A DNA stretch of 64,000 nt from Notospermus geniculatus. Lineage: Eukaryota; Nemertea; Pilidiophora; Heteronemertea; Lineidae. A model generated the notes under the pieces. That model had not been told where the DNA came from, made no database searches, and saw only the letters and a list, made by a program, of their open reading frames with translations. Positions 10,939 through 19,533 of this stretch are shown piece by piece. Within the stretch, counting starts at the first letter, position 1; each line of letters begins with the position of its first letter. The stretch spans positions 182,122-246,121 of the forward strand of contig NMRB01000272.1 of NCBI GenBank assembly GCA_002633025.1, written 5' to 3'. A program made the position numbers and the translations under genes.

Positions 10939-11262
10939 AGTGTTTTTTCACTAAAGACGCGCGCTAAGACGCCGCGCGGTAAGACCAACCCTCGTCGACC
11001 ACCTTATTGAATAGGACAACATTGATTGGCTCTCGCGGACCGAACAATGTCAACGACTCGCCCCGCCTCCTCTACAATGACCATGAATGACCAGCGCCAG
11101 AAGGGCTGTGCGAGCGAATGGTAAACAAAGTCACTGTACAATAACTCACGCTGGCATATAGAGTCTACCACATGTATACTGTGTATTAAGCGACCACAGT
11201 CGGTTATTATTGAATCACCTTTTGAGTTGTAATAAGGTGGGCTTCGTGTGGACTGTTAAACT
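10939..11262. mobile_element. CpG-rich foldback element B, copy 3 (truncated)
   Basis: Matches the left ~320 bp of copies 1 and 2, including the empty MITE target TAA (11187-11189). It then breaks after GTGTGGACTGTTAAACT, where sequence related to the arm of the element at 12247-13842 begins. Confidence 0.75.
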
Positions 11263-11400
11263 GGCGTCGTGGGGTCTATCATGTACTGAGCCTTCCTTTG
11301 AGGTGTTTGCAGGGCGTTTGCAATTCTCTTGCTCGTCGCATGGGGGCTTTTTGTTCGTTCACGTCAGCTTTAAGCTGAAATTCCGCTTATCCCAACTTGA
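11263..11400 (+). repeat. Detached arm of foldback element D
   Basis: GGCGTCGTGGGGTCTATCA through CACGTCAGCTTTAAGC matches, inverted, 12259-12390 and, direct, 13630-13755. A diverged relative lies at 23142-23305. It is a fragment of the family described at 12247-13842. Confidence 0.7.
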
Positions 11401-11514
11401 CAGCCCATTTGAGTTATTTCTTGACTTACGATTAGTATAGCTATAACTTAAGCCTTGACGCGTAACAGGTTTCTCTGTTAAAGCTCGCAGTTCATTTGAG
11501 TTATTTCTCAACAT

Positions 11515-12197
11515 TTAAGCCTTGACTCGTAGCGGATCAGCTACGCCTATTGTACTCAACACAGGTTTCGCTATCAGGCTCACAGATGGGAGACAACGCA
11601 AATTTCTTGTCAGAATTCGGAGTAGGCCTATCTCGCGCTCAATCAACTGCAAGATATGGCGAATATTCTCCTTGGCAAAACCAAACCATTTCTGAAATTC
11701 CTCATCGGGATAGTGGGTTATTCTGGTCCCGGATTACTCCTTCTGGATGCTCCCCTCTGCAATGGATGAAGAGCATCCACAACTAACTTCCATGTTGACA
11801 CTGATGGCAGGAGCGGACCGAGGATTTGGGAAAAGGGGGTGCCTTCTAGGACAGTGAAATTTGCGCCAAATTCCAGAATTTCACGATCGATTTTACAGAT
11901 ATTTTGGTTGAAAGGGGAGGCAAGCACCCGGCGGCCCCCTTTGGATCCGCGCTTGTTGAAGGCACGCCTTCAAATTCGAGGTGTACGAGTTAATCCGTAA
12001 CTTAAACCACCCTCCGATTCGAGGTGTACGAGTTAATCCGTAACTTAAACCACCCTCCGATGTGGTTTAAGTTTTTGTGGGGTTTAAGCCAGACTTGAAG
12101 CTAGCTTTAGTTGGTGCATACCGACTTCCAAGTTAAGTTCGAACTTTGTTAGACTTAAGCTCAATTTCGGCTTAAGCCACAGTGGTGCATACGGGCC
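11515..12197 (+). repeat. Dispersed repeat A, copy 3
   Basis: Same orientation as copy 1 and inverted to copy 2; it ends GTGCATACGGGCC at 12197. A 53-bp stretch (ATTCGAGGTGTACGAGTT and onward, 11974-12060) is tandemly duplicated, a local slippage not seen in the other copies. Confidence 0.75.
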
Positions 12198-12457
12198 TAG
12201 GGGGTGGGGTGGGGGACCATAAAGAGGGGCTAGATGGGAAGTTATAGGGCCGTATTCTAGAAGCTTCCTTATAGCTGACGTGAACGAACAAAAAGCCCCC
12301 ATGCGACGAGCAAGAGAATTGCAAACGCCCTGCAAACACCTCAAACGAAGGCTCAGAACATGATACACCCCACGACGCCAGGAGGGCGCCACCTTATTTG
12401 ACTTCAGGCAACAGAGCTGTCAACATCTCTTACACTACTAAAAGAAAAAAAATTGTA

Positions 12458-12537
12458 GTCATTTAGACGGGATTCGAACCGTCGACCTTCGGATTCGTAA
12501 TCCACCACTCTACTCGGTGAATGAGCCAACTGATGAC
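12458..12537 (-). pseudogene. tRNA-like sequence, Arg(ACG)-like anticodon loop
   Basis: Read on the minus strand: GTCAT...ATGAC at the acceptor ends, a GCTC/GAGT D-stem with an oversized loop, an anticodon loop TTACGAA (ACG at its centre) and a T-arm GGTTCGAATCCC that serves as B box. The acceptor stem has two mismatches and the T-loop is one base too long. I read it as a degenerate tRNA or tRNA-derived repeat rather than a working tRNA gene. Confidence 0.4.
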
Positions 12538-13290
12538 AGGGACATGATTTATGTTTGTCATAGACATAGTAAGCCTTCGACTTACGTTATAATGTTACGA
12601 ATAAGAGAAAACATGTAAAGTCTTCCAACAAGTTCGGTGGCCGATTCGGGAAGACGGCGGAAAAGAGATAACAAGGCGCGGGTTCGATTCCCAGCTGGGT
12701 CAAACTTTTTGTTCACGAAGTGACGTTATTTTCGTGCCACATCATTTCTTGTCACAGGGTTTTTTTCAGTTAATATTGCACCAACTGGCACGAAATTTCA
12801 CTAATAAGTGTAATGTAACGCCATATAATGTCTCGTGTAGTAGAATTTACGTATCATTTGCGTTTTTTCCAAAAATCGACAGTTTTGTTTGGGCGCACGA
12901 TCGCGATGTATGGAGAATGTATAGAGCATCACAAAACTCAAAGTTTGTGTACAAAATAACGAGAGCATGCAAAAAAATCAGAAGAATACATCACCTTTAC
13001 ACAATGATGTATATCAAGATCTCCTCCCCTATTTATTTTGAACCGTATGTAATCCTTCATCACCGAGAAATAAGCAGAAAAGTCCAGAATTGCCCCGTAG
13101 CAGACGAGTCAGGTCGCCATTTTGTTTGATCCACGCATAACCGACGTGTATGGAGAGACGATGTGTGTACACACATGTAGTGCACGAATGTTCAGGTAGC
13201 CTTCTTGGGACTAAAATAAAGGGATGCCTTATGGATGAGTTGATAATTGGGGTCAGTGTTGATGGTGAATATATAGGCCATCGCGCATTT

Positions 13291-13365
13291 GGGTTATCAG
13301 TATTGTCCAGTGGGTTCAGTGTGTTACGGCCATGGTATGGCCATGGGTTCGAGCCCGGGTGGTGG
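13291..13365 (+). pseudogene. tRNA-like segment with B box
   Basis: GTCCAGTGGGTTCAGTG resembles a degenerate A box, and GGGTTCGAGCCC at 13345-13356 is an intact B box. An intervening hairpin is made of GGCCATGGTATGGCC. Together with the B box at 12680-12692 it suggests that tRNA-derived (SINE-like) sequence was captured inside foldback element D. Confidence 0.4.
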
Positions 13366-13884
13366 AAGAAATTTTTTCTCCATTTCTTTTCTTTTATTTA
13401 CAAAGAATTTCTCTGTTTCGATGTAAGGACTTGTCCTGCTATCGATTTTCTTTCCGCTGCCCAAACCAAACATCTATTCCCGGCCCAGCAACTAACTGCA
13501 TGCAGTCTCATGATCTGAACGTCACTTCGTGAACCCGGTCGCCGCCAGGCTTGTTTCTTTGAAAAAAGTGTTCAGCAGGAGCTCACTATAGGATGTTGAC
13601 ACCTCGATAGCTCGATGACAAATAAGGTGGCGCCCTCCTGACCTCGTGGGGCGTATCATGTTCTGGGCCTTCGTTTGAGCTATTTGCAGGGCGTTTGCAA
13701 TTCTCTTGCTCGCCGCATGAGGGCTTTTTGTTCGTTCACGTCAGCTTTGAGCCTAAGGTCTACCTTTAGCTATTGTTTTCAGGGCAGAATACAAAAGCTT
13801 AAAGTGGACCTTAGAGTTAAGGAGTCTTCTAGAATACGGGCCATAGATTGCCTCATCATTCCTAAAACACGTTTTAGGAATGTA

Positions 13885-14281
13885 CAGGGTGGTCCAGAAA
13901 AACCTGGTGCAGTTTCAAAGTCTTGTATTTTCCATGGAAATTATTCTACAGTTTCTCTTTTCAGGGAAGTGTAAGAGTATACAATTGTAAGTTTTATCTG
14001 ATGGCAAGATGGATCTTAGAGACCAGAGAAGTTCAGAGTCACTGGTTGTGTGACAAACAACAACAAAGGCCACAGTGGTTCACATTTGACTGCTCGGACT
14101 CCGGCTCATGTTCATAAGGACTCGTTTGGAACAGTCACCACCGAAGTCCACCAGACGGCTATCACAAGAAGTGGGTATTTCACGGTCTTCCGTCATTCAT
14201 AGTGACTTGAAACTGTTTCCCCTGAAAGTACAGATTCTTCACGCTCAAACACAAGCCAACAAGGATGAATTAACGCTATAA
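13885..14281 (+). pseudogene. Mariner-like transposase relic, plus-strand copy
   Basis: Begins at TA with CAGGGTGGTCCAGAAAAA, a typical mariner inverted-terminal start. The frame at 14117-14281 reads SPPKSTRRLSQEVGIS followed by KLFPLKVQILHAQ, matching the HTH/linker region common in mariner-family transposases. The N-terminal part upstream is frameshifted (a related GSVRVYNCKF frame at 13966). No catalytic DDD/DDE domain remains. It lies head-to-head with the copy at 14282-15074. Confidence 0.7.
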
Positions 14282-15074
14282 ATTGGGCAGGAAGTTAGTG
14301 AAATACCCACTTCTTGTGATAGAAGTCTGGTGGACATCCGTGGTGACTGTTCCAAACGAGTCCTTAGAAATTTTAATGGCATCAAATGTCAGTGTGCTAT
14401 GTGCAGATAGGTCTTGTGGCCAATTGCCGGGCAAATTTTTATTTCTATTGTCTCAGTCAATTCTTTTCCTATTTCTATTTTTACCTTCTGGCAGATTACA
14501 TTCTCTTACTTCTGTTACATATTTACTGTATCTCCAATGTACACTTGTTGATCGGTCGAAGAGCGCTTGCGCTCATGTTTGTAGATGTTAACGGCCATAC
14601 CGATTTAAAATAAAAAAACTGCCGCACACCGGGCCGCACACTGGAGCTATCTGCAGAGCAAAAAGTCATTGGAGACCGTTTGCTCAGCAGATAGCTCGCG
14701 TGCGCGCGTAATTTCGGTGAGTTTTTGCCTCGCGAGGCAGAAAGCTCGCGTGTGCGCGTATTTTTCGGTGAGCTATCTGCTGAGCAAACGGTCTCGAATG
14801 ACTTTTTGCTCAGCAGATAACTCCAGTGTGCGGCAGGCTTTACATTCTGAACATGAGCCGGAGTCCGAGCAGTCATGTGCAGCACTGTGGCCTTGGTTGT
14901 TGTAGGCCTATTTGTCACACAACCAGTGACTCTGAACTTCTCTACAAGGCCTCTGACAGTATTGCGATGCGGAATTTTTCTCCCTGGGAATTCACGCCGA
15001 AATTTTCTTTGAACGAGAACAGGTGATTTCGTCGCAAAGTACAGTTCAATGATTTTGATCCGCTCCTGGTCTGA
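14282..15074 (-). pseudogene. Mariner-like transposase relic, minus-strand copy
   Basis: On the minus strand the frame 15074-14838 reads QERIKIIELYFATKSPVLV, then FRREFPGRKIPHRNTVRGL and VEKFRVTGCVTNRP, the paired-like N-terminal DNA-binding region of mariner transposases. A MITE at 14619-14836 interrupts it; after a further stretch (14373-14618), the SQEVGIS-containing segment continues at 14372-14283. With the plus-strand copy it forms an inverted pair (14103-14200 mirrors 14283-14372). The catalytic domain is absent, so the copy is dead. Confidence 0.75.
14619..14836. mobile_element. MITE with CTGCCGCACAC ends
   Basis: CTGCCGCACACC at 14619 is mirrored by GTGTGCGGCAG ending 14836. The arms continue through GAGCTATCTGC, AAAAAGTCATT and GACCGTTTGCTCAGCAGATA, so the 218 bp fold almost completely. 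Two further GCTATCTGC/CAGCAGATAG words lie inside. It interrupts the minus-strand mariner relic. Confidence 0.75.
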
Positions 15075-15088
15075 AAACTGGTCTCTAA

Positions 15089-15444
15089 AGCCTCGCTTAT
15101 GTCGCCCTTACGTACAGTCAGAACTAGTTGGCAACTGATAATCGGCGCGTAGTTGGAACTAATCAGTCACAACTACTAGGTGACATAAGCTCTCGGGCGT
15201 CGGCGAGTAACTAGTTGCAAACTACAAACATCCAGATCCTGAAAATCGCACGTGTTCAACTTCAGCACGTTTTACTTAAAATCAAAAGAAATCTGTGTCG
15301 ACATAAGCACTCAAAAGACGGCGATAAACTAGTTCCAGGTAGTTGCGACCGACCGGTATTTTTCGAGTCGGTGGCGACATAAGTTATCAGTTGCAACTTG
15401 TTGACGCTATTTCTATCACAGCATTGGGCGACATAAGCGAGGCT
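15089..15444. mobile_element. 356-bp PIF/Harbinger-like MITE
   Basis: Left end AGCCTCGCTTATGTCGCC; right end GGCGACATAAGCGAGGCT; TAA outside both (15086-15088 and 15445-15447). The interior has AACTAGTT and GACATAAG repeats and no ORF. It lies directly beside the start of the minus-strand mariner relic. Confidence 0.88.
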
Positions 15445-15471
15445 TAAGGCTTCAAAAGAATATAGAAATCG

Positions 15472-15876
15472 GGGGCCATATGCATAAAACATCTTAAGTG
15501 TAAAAGTTCACTTATCTTTTGTTTGGAACAATAGTTTAAGGGAAACTTTACACTTCAGATGTTTTAAGGAGCCACGGTGGTGTAGTGGTTCGGGCCTCCG
15601 ACTAGCGGTCCGAGGATCCCGGGTTCGAATCCCGCTGCTGGCGTGAGACTTTGGGCAGGTCTCTTTGCCTTATGGCCTCTCTCCACCCAGGTGTATAAAT
15701 GGGCACCGGTCGGAAATGCTCAGATTGTATGCGCTGAATGAGCAGCTCTGAGTTCTACTGAAAGGTTTCAGGATAGACTGGGGTTAAAGTGTGAAGTCGG
15801 ATGACACCTCTACCGTTGTTGATATCAGACTATAAACCCAAACTTTAACTTTTTAAACTTTTATGCATACGGCCCC
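15472..15876. mobile_element. TIR element with GGGGCCATATGCAT ends, split by a SINE
   Basis: Left end GGGGCCATATGCATAAAA; right end TTTTATGCATACGGCCCC. An inner mirrored pair is GTGTAAAAGTT with AACTTTACAC. The flanking host repeat exists uninterrupted at 16132-16185 (ATAGAAATCGGGTTTCTAAGG), while here it is split into ATAGAAATC and GGTTTCTAAGG. That confirms the insertion. The SINE at 15568-15850 was inserted later. Confidence 0.8.
15568..15850 (+). mobile_element. tRNA-derived SINE
   Basis: The head starts GGAGCCACGGTGGTGTAG, with A box TGGTGTAGTGGTT and B box GGGTTCGAATCCC, separated as in a tRNA, with AGC at the anticodon position. A non-tRNA body follows (GTGAGACTTTGGGCAGG, CCACCCAGGTGTATAAATGG), ending near AAACCCAAACTTTAAC. 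TTTTAA flanks both sides (15562-15567 and 15851-15856) as a short target duplication. It would be transcribed by RNA polymerase III if active. Confidence 0.85.
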
Positions 15877-15898
15877 AGGTTTCTAAGGTTTGCTTCCT

Positions 15899-15981
15899 AC
15901 CAGAATCGAACTCACGGACCCACACCTTAGGCATCATTCGCCAGCACTAAGGGGCAGCACGCCTTAAACCACTAGGCCAAA
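15899..15981 (-). pseudogene. tRNA-like sequence with long variable arm
   Basis: On the minus strand it has an A box TGGCCTAGTGGTTTAAGG, a long middle resembling a Leu/Ser-type variable arm, and a B box GAGTTCGATTC. It is followed by TCTGGTAGGAAGCAA, which also follows a shorter relative at 16163-16195. It is a tRNA-derived repeat, not a clean tRNA gene. Confidence 0.45.
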
Positions 15982-16199
15982 TCCCCATCTTCAAAAAAGA
16001 TGGTTCAATGGCCCATGTTTAAACGAGGCGTCCATCAGTACCCTGCGAGTAGTCCAAACAATCTCCGAACCCAAACAGTTTTATGTAATGCGAAGGGTCA
16101 CAAATAAAGGAGATACAAGTAAAGAATATGAAATAGAAATCGGGTTTCTAAGGTGAAAGACATTGCTTCCTACCAGAATCGAACTCGGACCCTCTCTAA

Positions 16200-16330
16200 A
16201 GGCCCGTTTCCACTTGAGCGTTTTACGCCGCGTTTTGACGCTTCGCCTATTGTTTGGAAGCAGAGCGGCGGAAAATAACAAAAGACTGGACGCATCACGC
16301 GGCGTAAAACGCTCTAGTGGAAACGGGCCT
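16200..16330. mobile_element. MITE of the GGCCCGTTTCCACT group, copy H1
   Basis: AGGCCCGTTTCCACTTGAGCG mirrored by CTAGTGGAAACGGGCCT, arms of ~35 bp through GTTTTACGCCGCG. TAAA and TTTAAA flank it. It begins the MITE cluster of 16.2-18.9 kb and interrupts a tRNA-derived repeat. Confidence 0.85.
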
Positions 16331-16334
16331 TTAA

Positions 16335-16516
16335 AGGCCCGTTTCCACTATAGCGGATTCCGCCGCGTCTTGCGGCGAGCGGAGCGGTTTTCACAGGCAT
16401 TGGTATAGTAATAGGCCATTGTATTGTTACACCATCGAAGGATTATCCAAAGCCCTGTGAAAACCGCACCGCTCGCCGCAAACCGCCGCGGAATCCGCTA
16501 TAGTGGAAACGGGCCT
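16335..16516. mobile_element. MITE copy H2 (182 bp)
   Basis: AGGCCCGTTTCCACTATAG with its mirror at the right end. The arms include GCGGATTCCGC and GCGGTTTTCACAGG. A second copy, in the opposite internal orientation, is at 17146-17328. It abuts H1 and H3 with only TTTAAA or TTAA between them. Confidence 0.88.
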
Positions 16517-16518
16517 TA

Positions 16519-16882
16519 AGGCCCGTTTCCACTAGGGCGTTTTTGCGCGGCGCATGACGCCGCGTTTTCGCGAGCGGAAATCCGCTGAGAATGCTGTAAT
16601 GGATATCCCTTTATCCCTTTCCACTTCAGCGGGACGGTGAAAACGATCGAATATTGCGCAACGGAGACCGCCGGCGGACAAAAGCCGATTGCTCGAATAG
16701 CATTCAAAGCGTATTCCGCGGCGTACTTCTGTACATTCCGAGCTGTATTCGGTGCACGGTGTATGGTGTATGAAACGCCCTAATGGAAACCCCTCCAGAA
16801 AATGACCACCGCCGCGATATCCGTCGCGCAAAAACGCGTCGTTTTTCCGCGAGCGAAAAAACGCTCTAGTGGAAACGGGCCT
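16519..16882. mobile_element. MITE copy H3 (364 bp)
   Basis: AGGCCCGTTTCCACTAGGGCG at the left; CGCTCTAGTGGAAACGGGCCT at the right. The interior (GAATGCTGTAATGGATATCC onward) is unique to this family and recurs at 17340-17653. Long open frames cross the interior on both strands, but they are a by-product of CpG-rich palindromic sequence. Confidence 0.85.
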
Positions 16883-16953
16883 TAAAGGCCTGAACCCACT
16901 GACGCGTTTGGCCGCCGCGGTTTCATCACTACCCGTCAAATCCTTTGTTAGTA

Positions 16954-17071
16954 GGGAGGTTTCGCAAGCGCCCGGTTGGGCCCTACGACGACGTTTATCT
17001 ATTGTGTGGGTATACCCAAACAATAGATAAACGTCGTCGTATGGCCTAACCGGGCGCTTGCGAAACCTCCC
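16954..17071. mobile_element. 118-bp palindromic MITE with GGGAGGTTTCG ends
   Basis: GGGAGGTTTCGCAAGCGCCC is mirrored by GGGCGCTTGCGAAACCTCCC, with TA on both sides (16952-16953, 17072-17073). The centre is CAATAGATAAACGTCGTCG and its complement around a GGTATACC core. The terminal GGGAGGTTTCG is shared with the element at 40298-40448. Confidence 0.85.
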
Positions 17072-17145
17072 TAATTTCTCGGTCCGCTGCCTTTTAACAA
17101 AGCATTTTCTGCCGGTGCGTTTTCCCGCTGCGCGAAAACACATCA

Positions 17146-17328
17146 AGGCCCGTTTCCACTATAGCGGATTCCGCGGCGGTGTCCGCCGAGCGGTGCGGTT
17201 TTCACAGGGCTTTGGATAGTCCTTCGATGATTTAACAATACAATGGCCTATTGATTATCCCAATGCCTGTGAAAACCGCTCCGCTCGCCGCAAGACGCGG
17301 CGGAATCCGCTATAGTGGAAACGGGCCT
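17146..17328. mobile_element. MITE copy H5 (183 bp)
   Basis: The same family as H2 in the opposite internal orientation (CACAGGGCTTTGGATAGTCC here, its complement in H2). Both ends are intact. It lies inside H4. Confidence 0.88.
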
Positions 17329-17339
17329 TTAGTGGGTTC

Positions 17340-17653
17340 GGAAATCCGCTGAGAATGCTGTAATGGATATCCCTTTATCCCTTTTCCACTTGAGCGGGAC
17401 GGTGAAAACGATCGAAAATTGCGCAACGGAGACCGCCGGCGGACAAAAGCCGATTGCTCGAATAGCATTCAAAGCGTATTCCGTGGCGTACTTCTGTACA
17501 TTCCGAGCTGTAGGCCTATTCGGTGCACGGTGTATGGTGTATGAAACGCCCTAATGGAAACCCCTCCAGAAAATGACCACCGCCGCGATATCCGTCGCGC
17601 AAAAACGCGTCGCTTTTCCGCGAGCGAAAAAACGCTCTAGTGGAAACGGGCCT
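17340..17653. mobile_element. MITE copy H6, left-truncated H3 relative
   Basis: Starts within the H3 interior at GAAATCCGCTGAGAATGCTG and runs to the right end GGAAACGGGCCT. It is nearly identical to 16575-16882 apart from small indels, so it is a recent copy or a segmental duplicate. Confidence 0.8.
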
Positions 17654-17723
17654 GCACACCAAAAACGCGCGTTGAACGCCGCGGAAAACGCCGCGGTTTC
17701 CGCCCACATACATGCAGGGATCA

Positions 17724-17863
17724 GCCTAGGGATACACTGAACGCGATTTACCCCATCGCGCGCGATTTTCGCACGAATCTCTTTGTTTCGGAGGCATTGC
17801 GGCATGAAATAACAAAGAAACAACGCGCGCGATGGGTAAATCGCGTTCAGTGTATCCCTAGCC
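17724..17863. mobile_element. 140-bp MITE K, copy 1
   Basis: Reads GCCTAGGGATACACTGAACG at the left (one base swap from the other copies) and CGTTCAGTGTATCCCTAGCC at the right. The arms reach CATCGCGCGCG, and the centre holds TTTGTTTCGGAGGCATTGCGG. TTA follows it. Confidence 0.88.
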
Positions 17864-17866
17864 TTA

Positions 17867-18006
17867 GGCTAGGGATACACTGAACGCGATTTACCCATCG
17901 CGCGCGTTGTTTCTTTGTTATTTCATGCCGCAATGCCTCCGAAACAAAAGAGATTCGCGCGAAAATCGCGCGCGATGGGTAAATCGCGTTCAGTGTATCC
18001 CTAGCC
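17867..18006. mobile_element. 140-bp MITE K, copy 2
   Basis: Left end GGCTAGGGATACACTGAACG with its mirror at the right. TTA flanks both sides (17864-17866 and 18007-18009), the left TTA being shared with copy 1. The centre is in the opposite orientation to copies 1 and 3. Confidence 0.92.
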
Positions 18007-18069
18007 TTACACCTCCCGCGTGAAACGCTGCGGGAGGCGTGCGTTTTTCGGGGCAAGCACACTGGATAA

Positions 18070-18209
18070 GGCTAGGGATACACTGAACGCGATTTACCCA
18101 TCGCGCGCGATTTTCGCACGAATCTCTTTTGTTTCGGAGGCATTGCGGCATGAAATAACAAAGAAACAACGCGCGCGATGGGTAAATCGCGTTCAGTGTA
18201 TCCCTAGCC
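18070..18209. mobile_element. 140-bp MITE K, copy 3
   Basis: Intact ends as in copy 2, with TAA on both sides (18067-18069 and 18210-18212). The central orientation is as in copy 1. Confidence 0.92.
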
Positions 18210-18387
18210 TAACTACAAAAGTTATTCCGGGCGGCGACGCGGCGGCGAGCGCGCGTCATTTTTTGCCGCGCATCTTTGGTGTGATCCATTTATTGAAAAT
18301 CCATTGAACTTATTTTCCCGGCGGTGAACGCGCGTCGTTTTTCGCCGTCGCCGCCCGCGGCGCGGTTTTGGTGTGAAGGGGCCTTAA

Positions 18388-18527
18388 GGCTAGGGATACA
18401 CTGAACGCGATTTACCCATCGCGCGCGTTGTTTCTTTGTTATTTCATGCCGCAATGCCTCCGAAACAAAAGAGATTCGTGCGAAAATCGCGCGCGATGGG
18501 TAAATCGCGTTCAGTGTATCCCTAGCC
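18388..18527. mobile_element. 140-bp MITE K, copy 4
   Basis: Intact ends, flanked by TTAA on both sides (consistent with a 3-bp TWA target). To its left lies GGTGTGAAGGGGCC, the end of another PIF/Harbinger-like element whose other end is not identified. Confidence 0.9.
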
Positions 18528-18530
18528 TTA

Positions 18531-18663
18531 AGCTGCTTTTCCACGAGGCGTTTGCGGACGCGATTTCGGTGGCGGGAGCGGGTGCGAGTGAAACAGCTAA
18601 AGGGAAATACGTTGAATTGATTTTTTCCACCCGCGCCCGCAGACGCCTCGTGGAAAAGCAGCT
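18531..18663. mobile_element. MITE L, copy 1 (133 bp)
   Basis: AGCTGCTTTTCCACGAGGCG at the left and CGCCTCGTGGAAAAGCAGCT at the right, with TTA on both sides (18528-18530, 18664-18666). The centre is ACGCGATTTCGG...CCGCGCCCGC. Confidence 0.9.
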
Positions 18664-18799
18664 TTAGCTGACGACACGTGGAACGTGGATTGCGGAAGGC
18701 GGAAGCGGAAAATGCAGTGCATTTTCGCATACAACATCCCGCTTCTGCCGGGGATTCCGCGTCCCGCATTCTGGCTGTCTGGCAAACCGGCGCAGCTTA

Positions 18800-18914
18800 A
18801 AGCTGCTTTTCCACGAGGCGTTTGTGGGCGCGGAAGAGAAGGCGGGCGCGGTGCCGGGAAAAAATCGATCCAACGTCGCACCCGCGCCCGCAAACGCCTC
18901 GTGGAAAAGCAGCT
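18800..18914. mobile_element. MITE L, copy 2
   Basis: The same ends as copy 1 with a different centre (GGGCGCGGAAGAGAAGG). TTA is found before 18800 and after 18914. It is the rightmost member of the cluster that begins at 16200. Confidence 0.88.
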
Positions 18915-19086
18915 TTAGTCCAAGAGGAGAAAGGAAATGTTGAACGATCAGGCAGGCTTGTCTAAATTTGTCCAACACTTTCTTTTGTCCTCCCACACGG
19001 AGACGCACTGAGGAAAGATGCGTGTTATCAGTGTGGGTAGGCCTAAATGCCAGAGATCAGGCAGCATACAGAAGGCAGAACAATAG

Positions 19087-19533
19087 TTTTCTAGGTCTTT
19101 AACCTACAGGTGTAATGCAGAATACGCTGATAAGGCTAAACACCCTTGGCGCTATGTAGATACTTTGGGGGAGCTTGAGGATGAATTTCATTTCATTACC
19201 AAATGTGAAAATTACACATCAGAAAGAGAATCTCTTTATACCAAAATAAATACCCTGTGTAAAAACTTTATGGATTTACATGATCAAGACAAGTTTATCT
19301 GGCTTCTCTCTATAATGACGACCCTGTCATGCTGTACTCTGGCGCAATATACAAGATCATTGATATATAAGCGTGTCACTCTGTATATTTGTAACTTTCA
19401 TTGTATACCACCATTGTCATATTACCTTATATAGCTTAATCACAATCACTGTAAACAGGAACAGGGTAAATATTCTGTAATTCTCATGCCCTAGAGGGTT
19501 TTTTGTTTCAATTAACTAATTCTAATTCTAATG
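19087..19533 (+). pseudogene. 3' end of a non-LTR retrotransposon
   Basis: The frame 19087-19434 reads YRCNAEYADKAKHPW, then LEDEFHFITKCENYTSE, matching the C-terminal Cys/His segment downstream of reverse transcriptase in Jockey/CR1-like elements (C...E..H....C spacing). The frame continues through LAQYTRSLIYKR to a stop at 19432. The 3' untranslated part ends with TAATTC repeats (AACTAATTCTAATTCTAATG), a typical short-repeat tail. The reverse transcriptase domain itself is missing, so it is a 5'-truncated copy. Confidence 0.75.

Larger units (their letters stand above)
12247..13842. mobile_element. 1.6-kb foldback element D
   Basis: Left end GGGCCGTATTCTAGAAG; right end CTTCTAGAATACGGGCC. 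The mirrored arms extend over 130 bp (AAAAAGCCCCCATGCGACG, TTGCAAACGCCCTGC and complements). ATA is present outside both ends, a possible 3-bp duplication. The interior has three tRNA-like segments (12458-12537, 12680-12692, 13291-13365) and no transposase. A small fragment of its right end recurs at 46341-46478. Confidence 0.75.
16887..17341. mobile_element. Nested MITE H4 carrying two younger insertions
   Basis: Outer ends GGCCTGAACCCACTGACGCG and AGTGGGTTC are degenerate relatives of the H ends. It is interrupted by a TA-type palindrome (16954-17071) and by H5 (17146-17328). The order of insertion is therefore H4 first, then the other two. Confidence 0.65.

Noticed and set aside
12458-12537. 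Functional tRNA-Arg gene
   Set aside because: Two acceptor mismatches, an oversized D-loop and an extra T-loop base make a working tRNA unlikely; kept only as tRNA-like.
16532-17146. 204-codon minus-strand open frame in the MITE cluster
   Set aside because: It spans three independent nested palindromic elements and their junctions; the openness is explained by CpG-rich sequence poor in stop codons.
17724-18527. Regularly spaced repeats resembling a CRISPR array
   Set aside because: The units are 140-bp TIR elements with TTA/TAA duplications in both orientations, in an animal genome; spacers are unequal and no cas genes exist.
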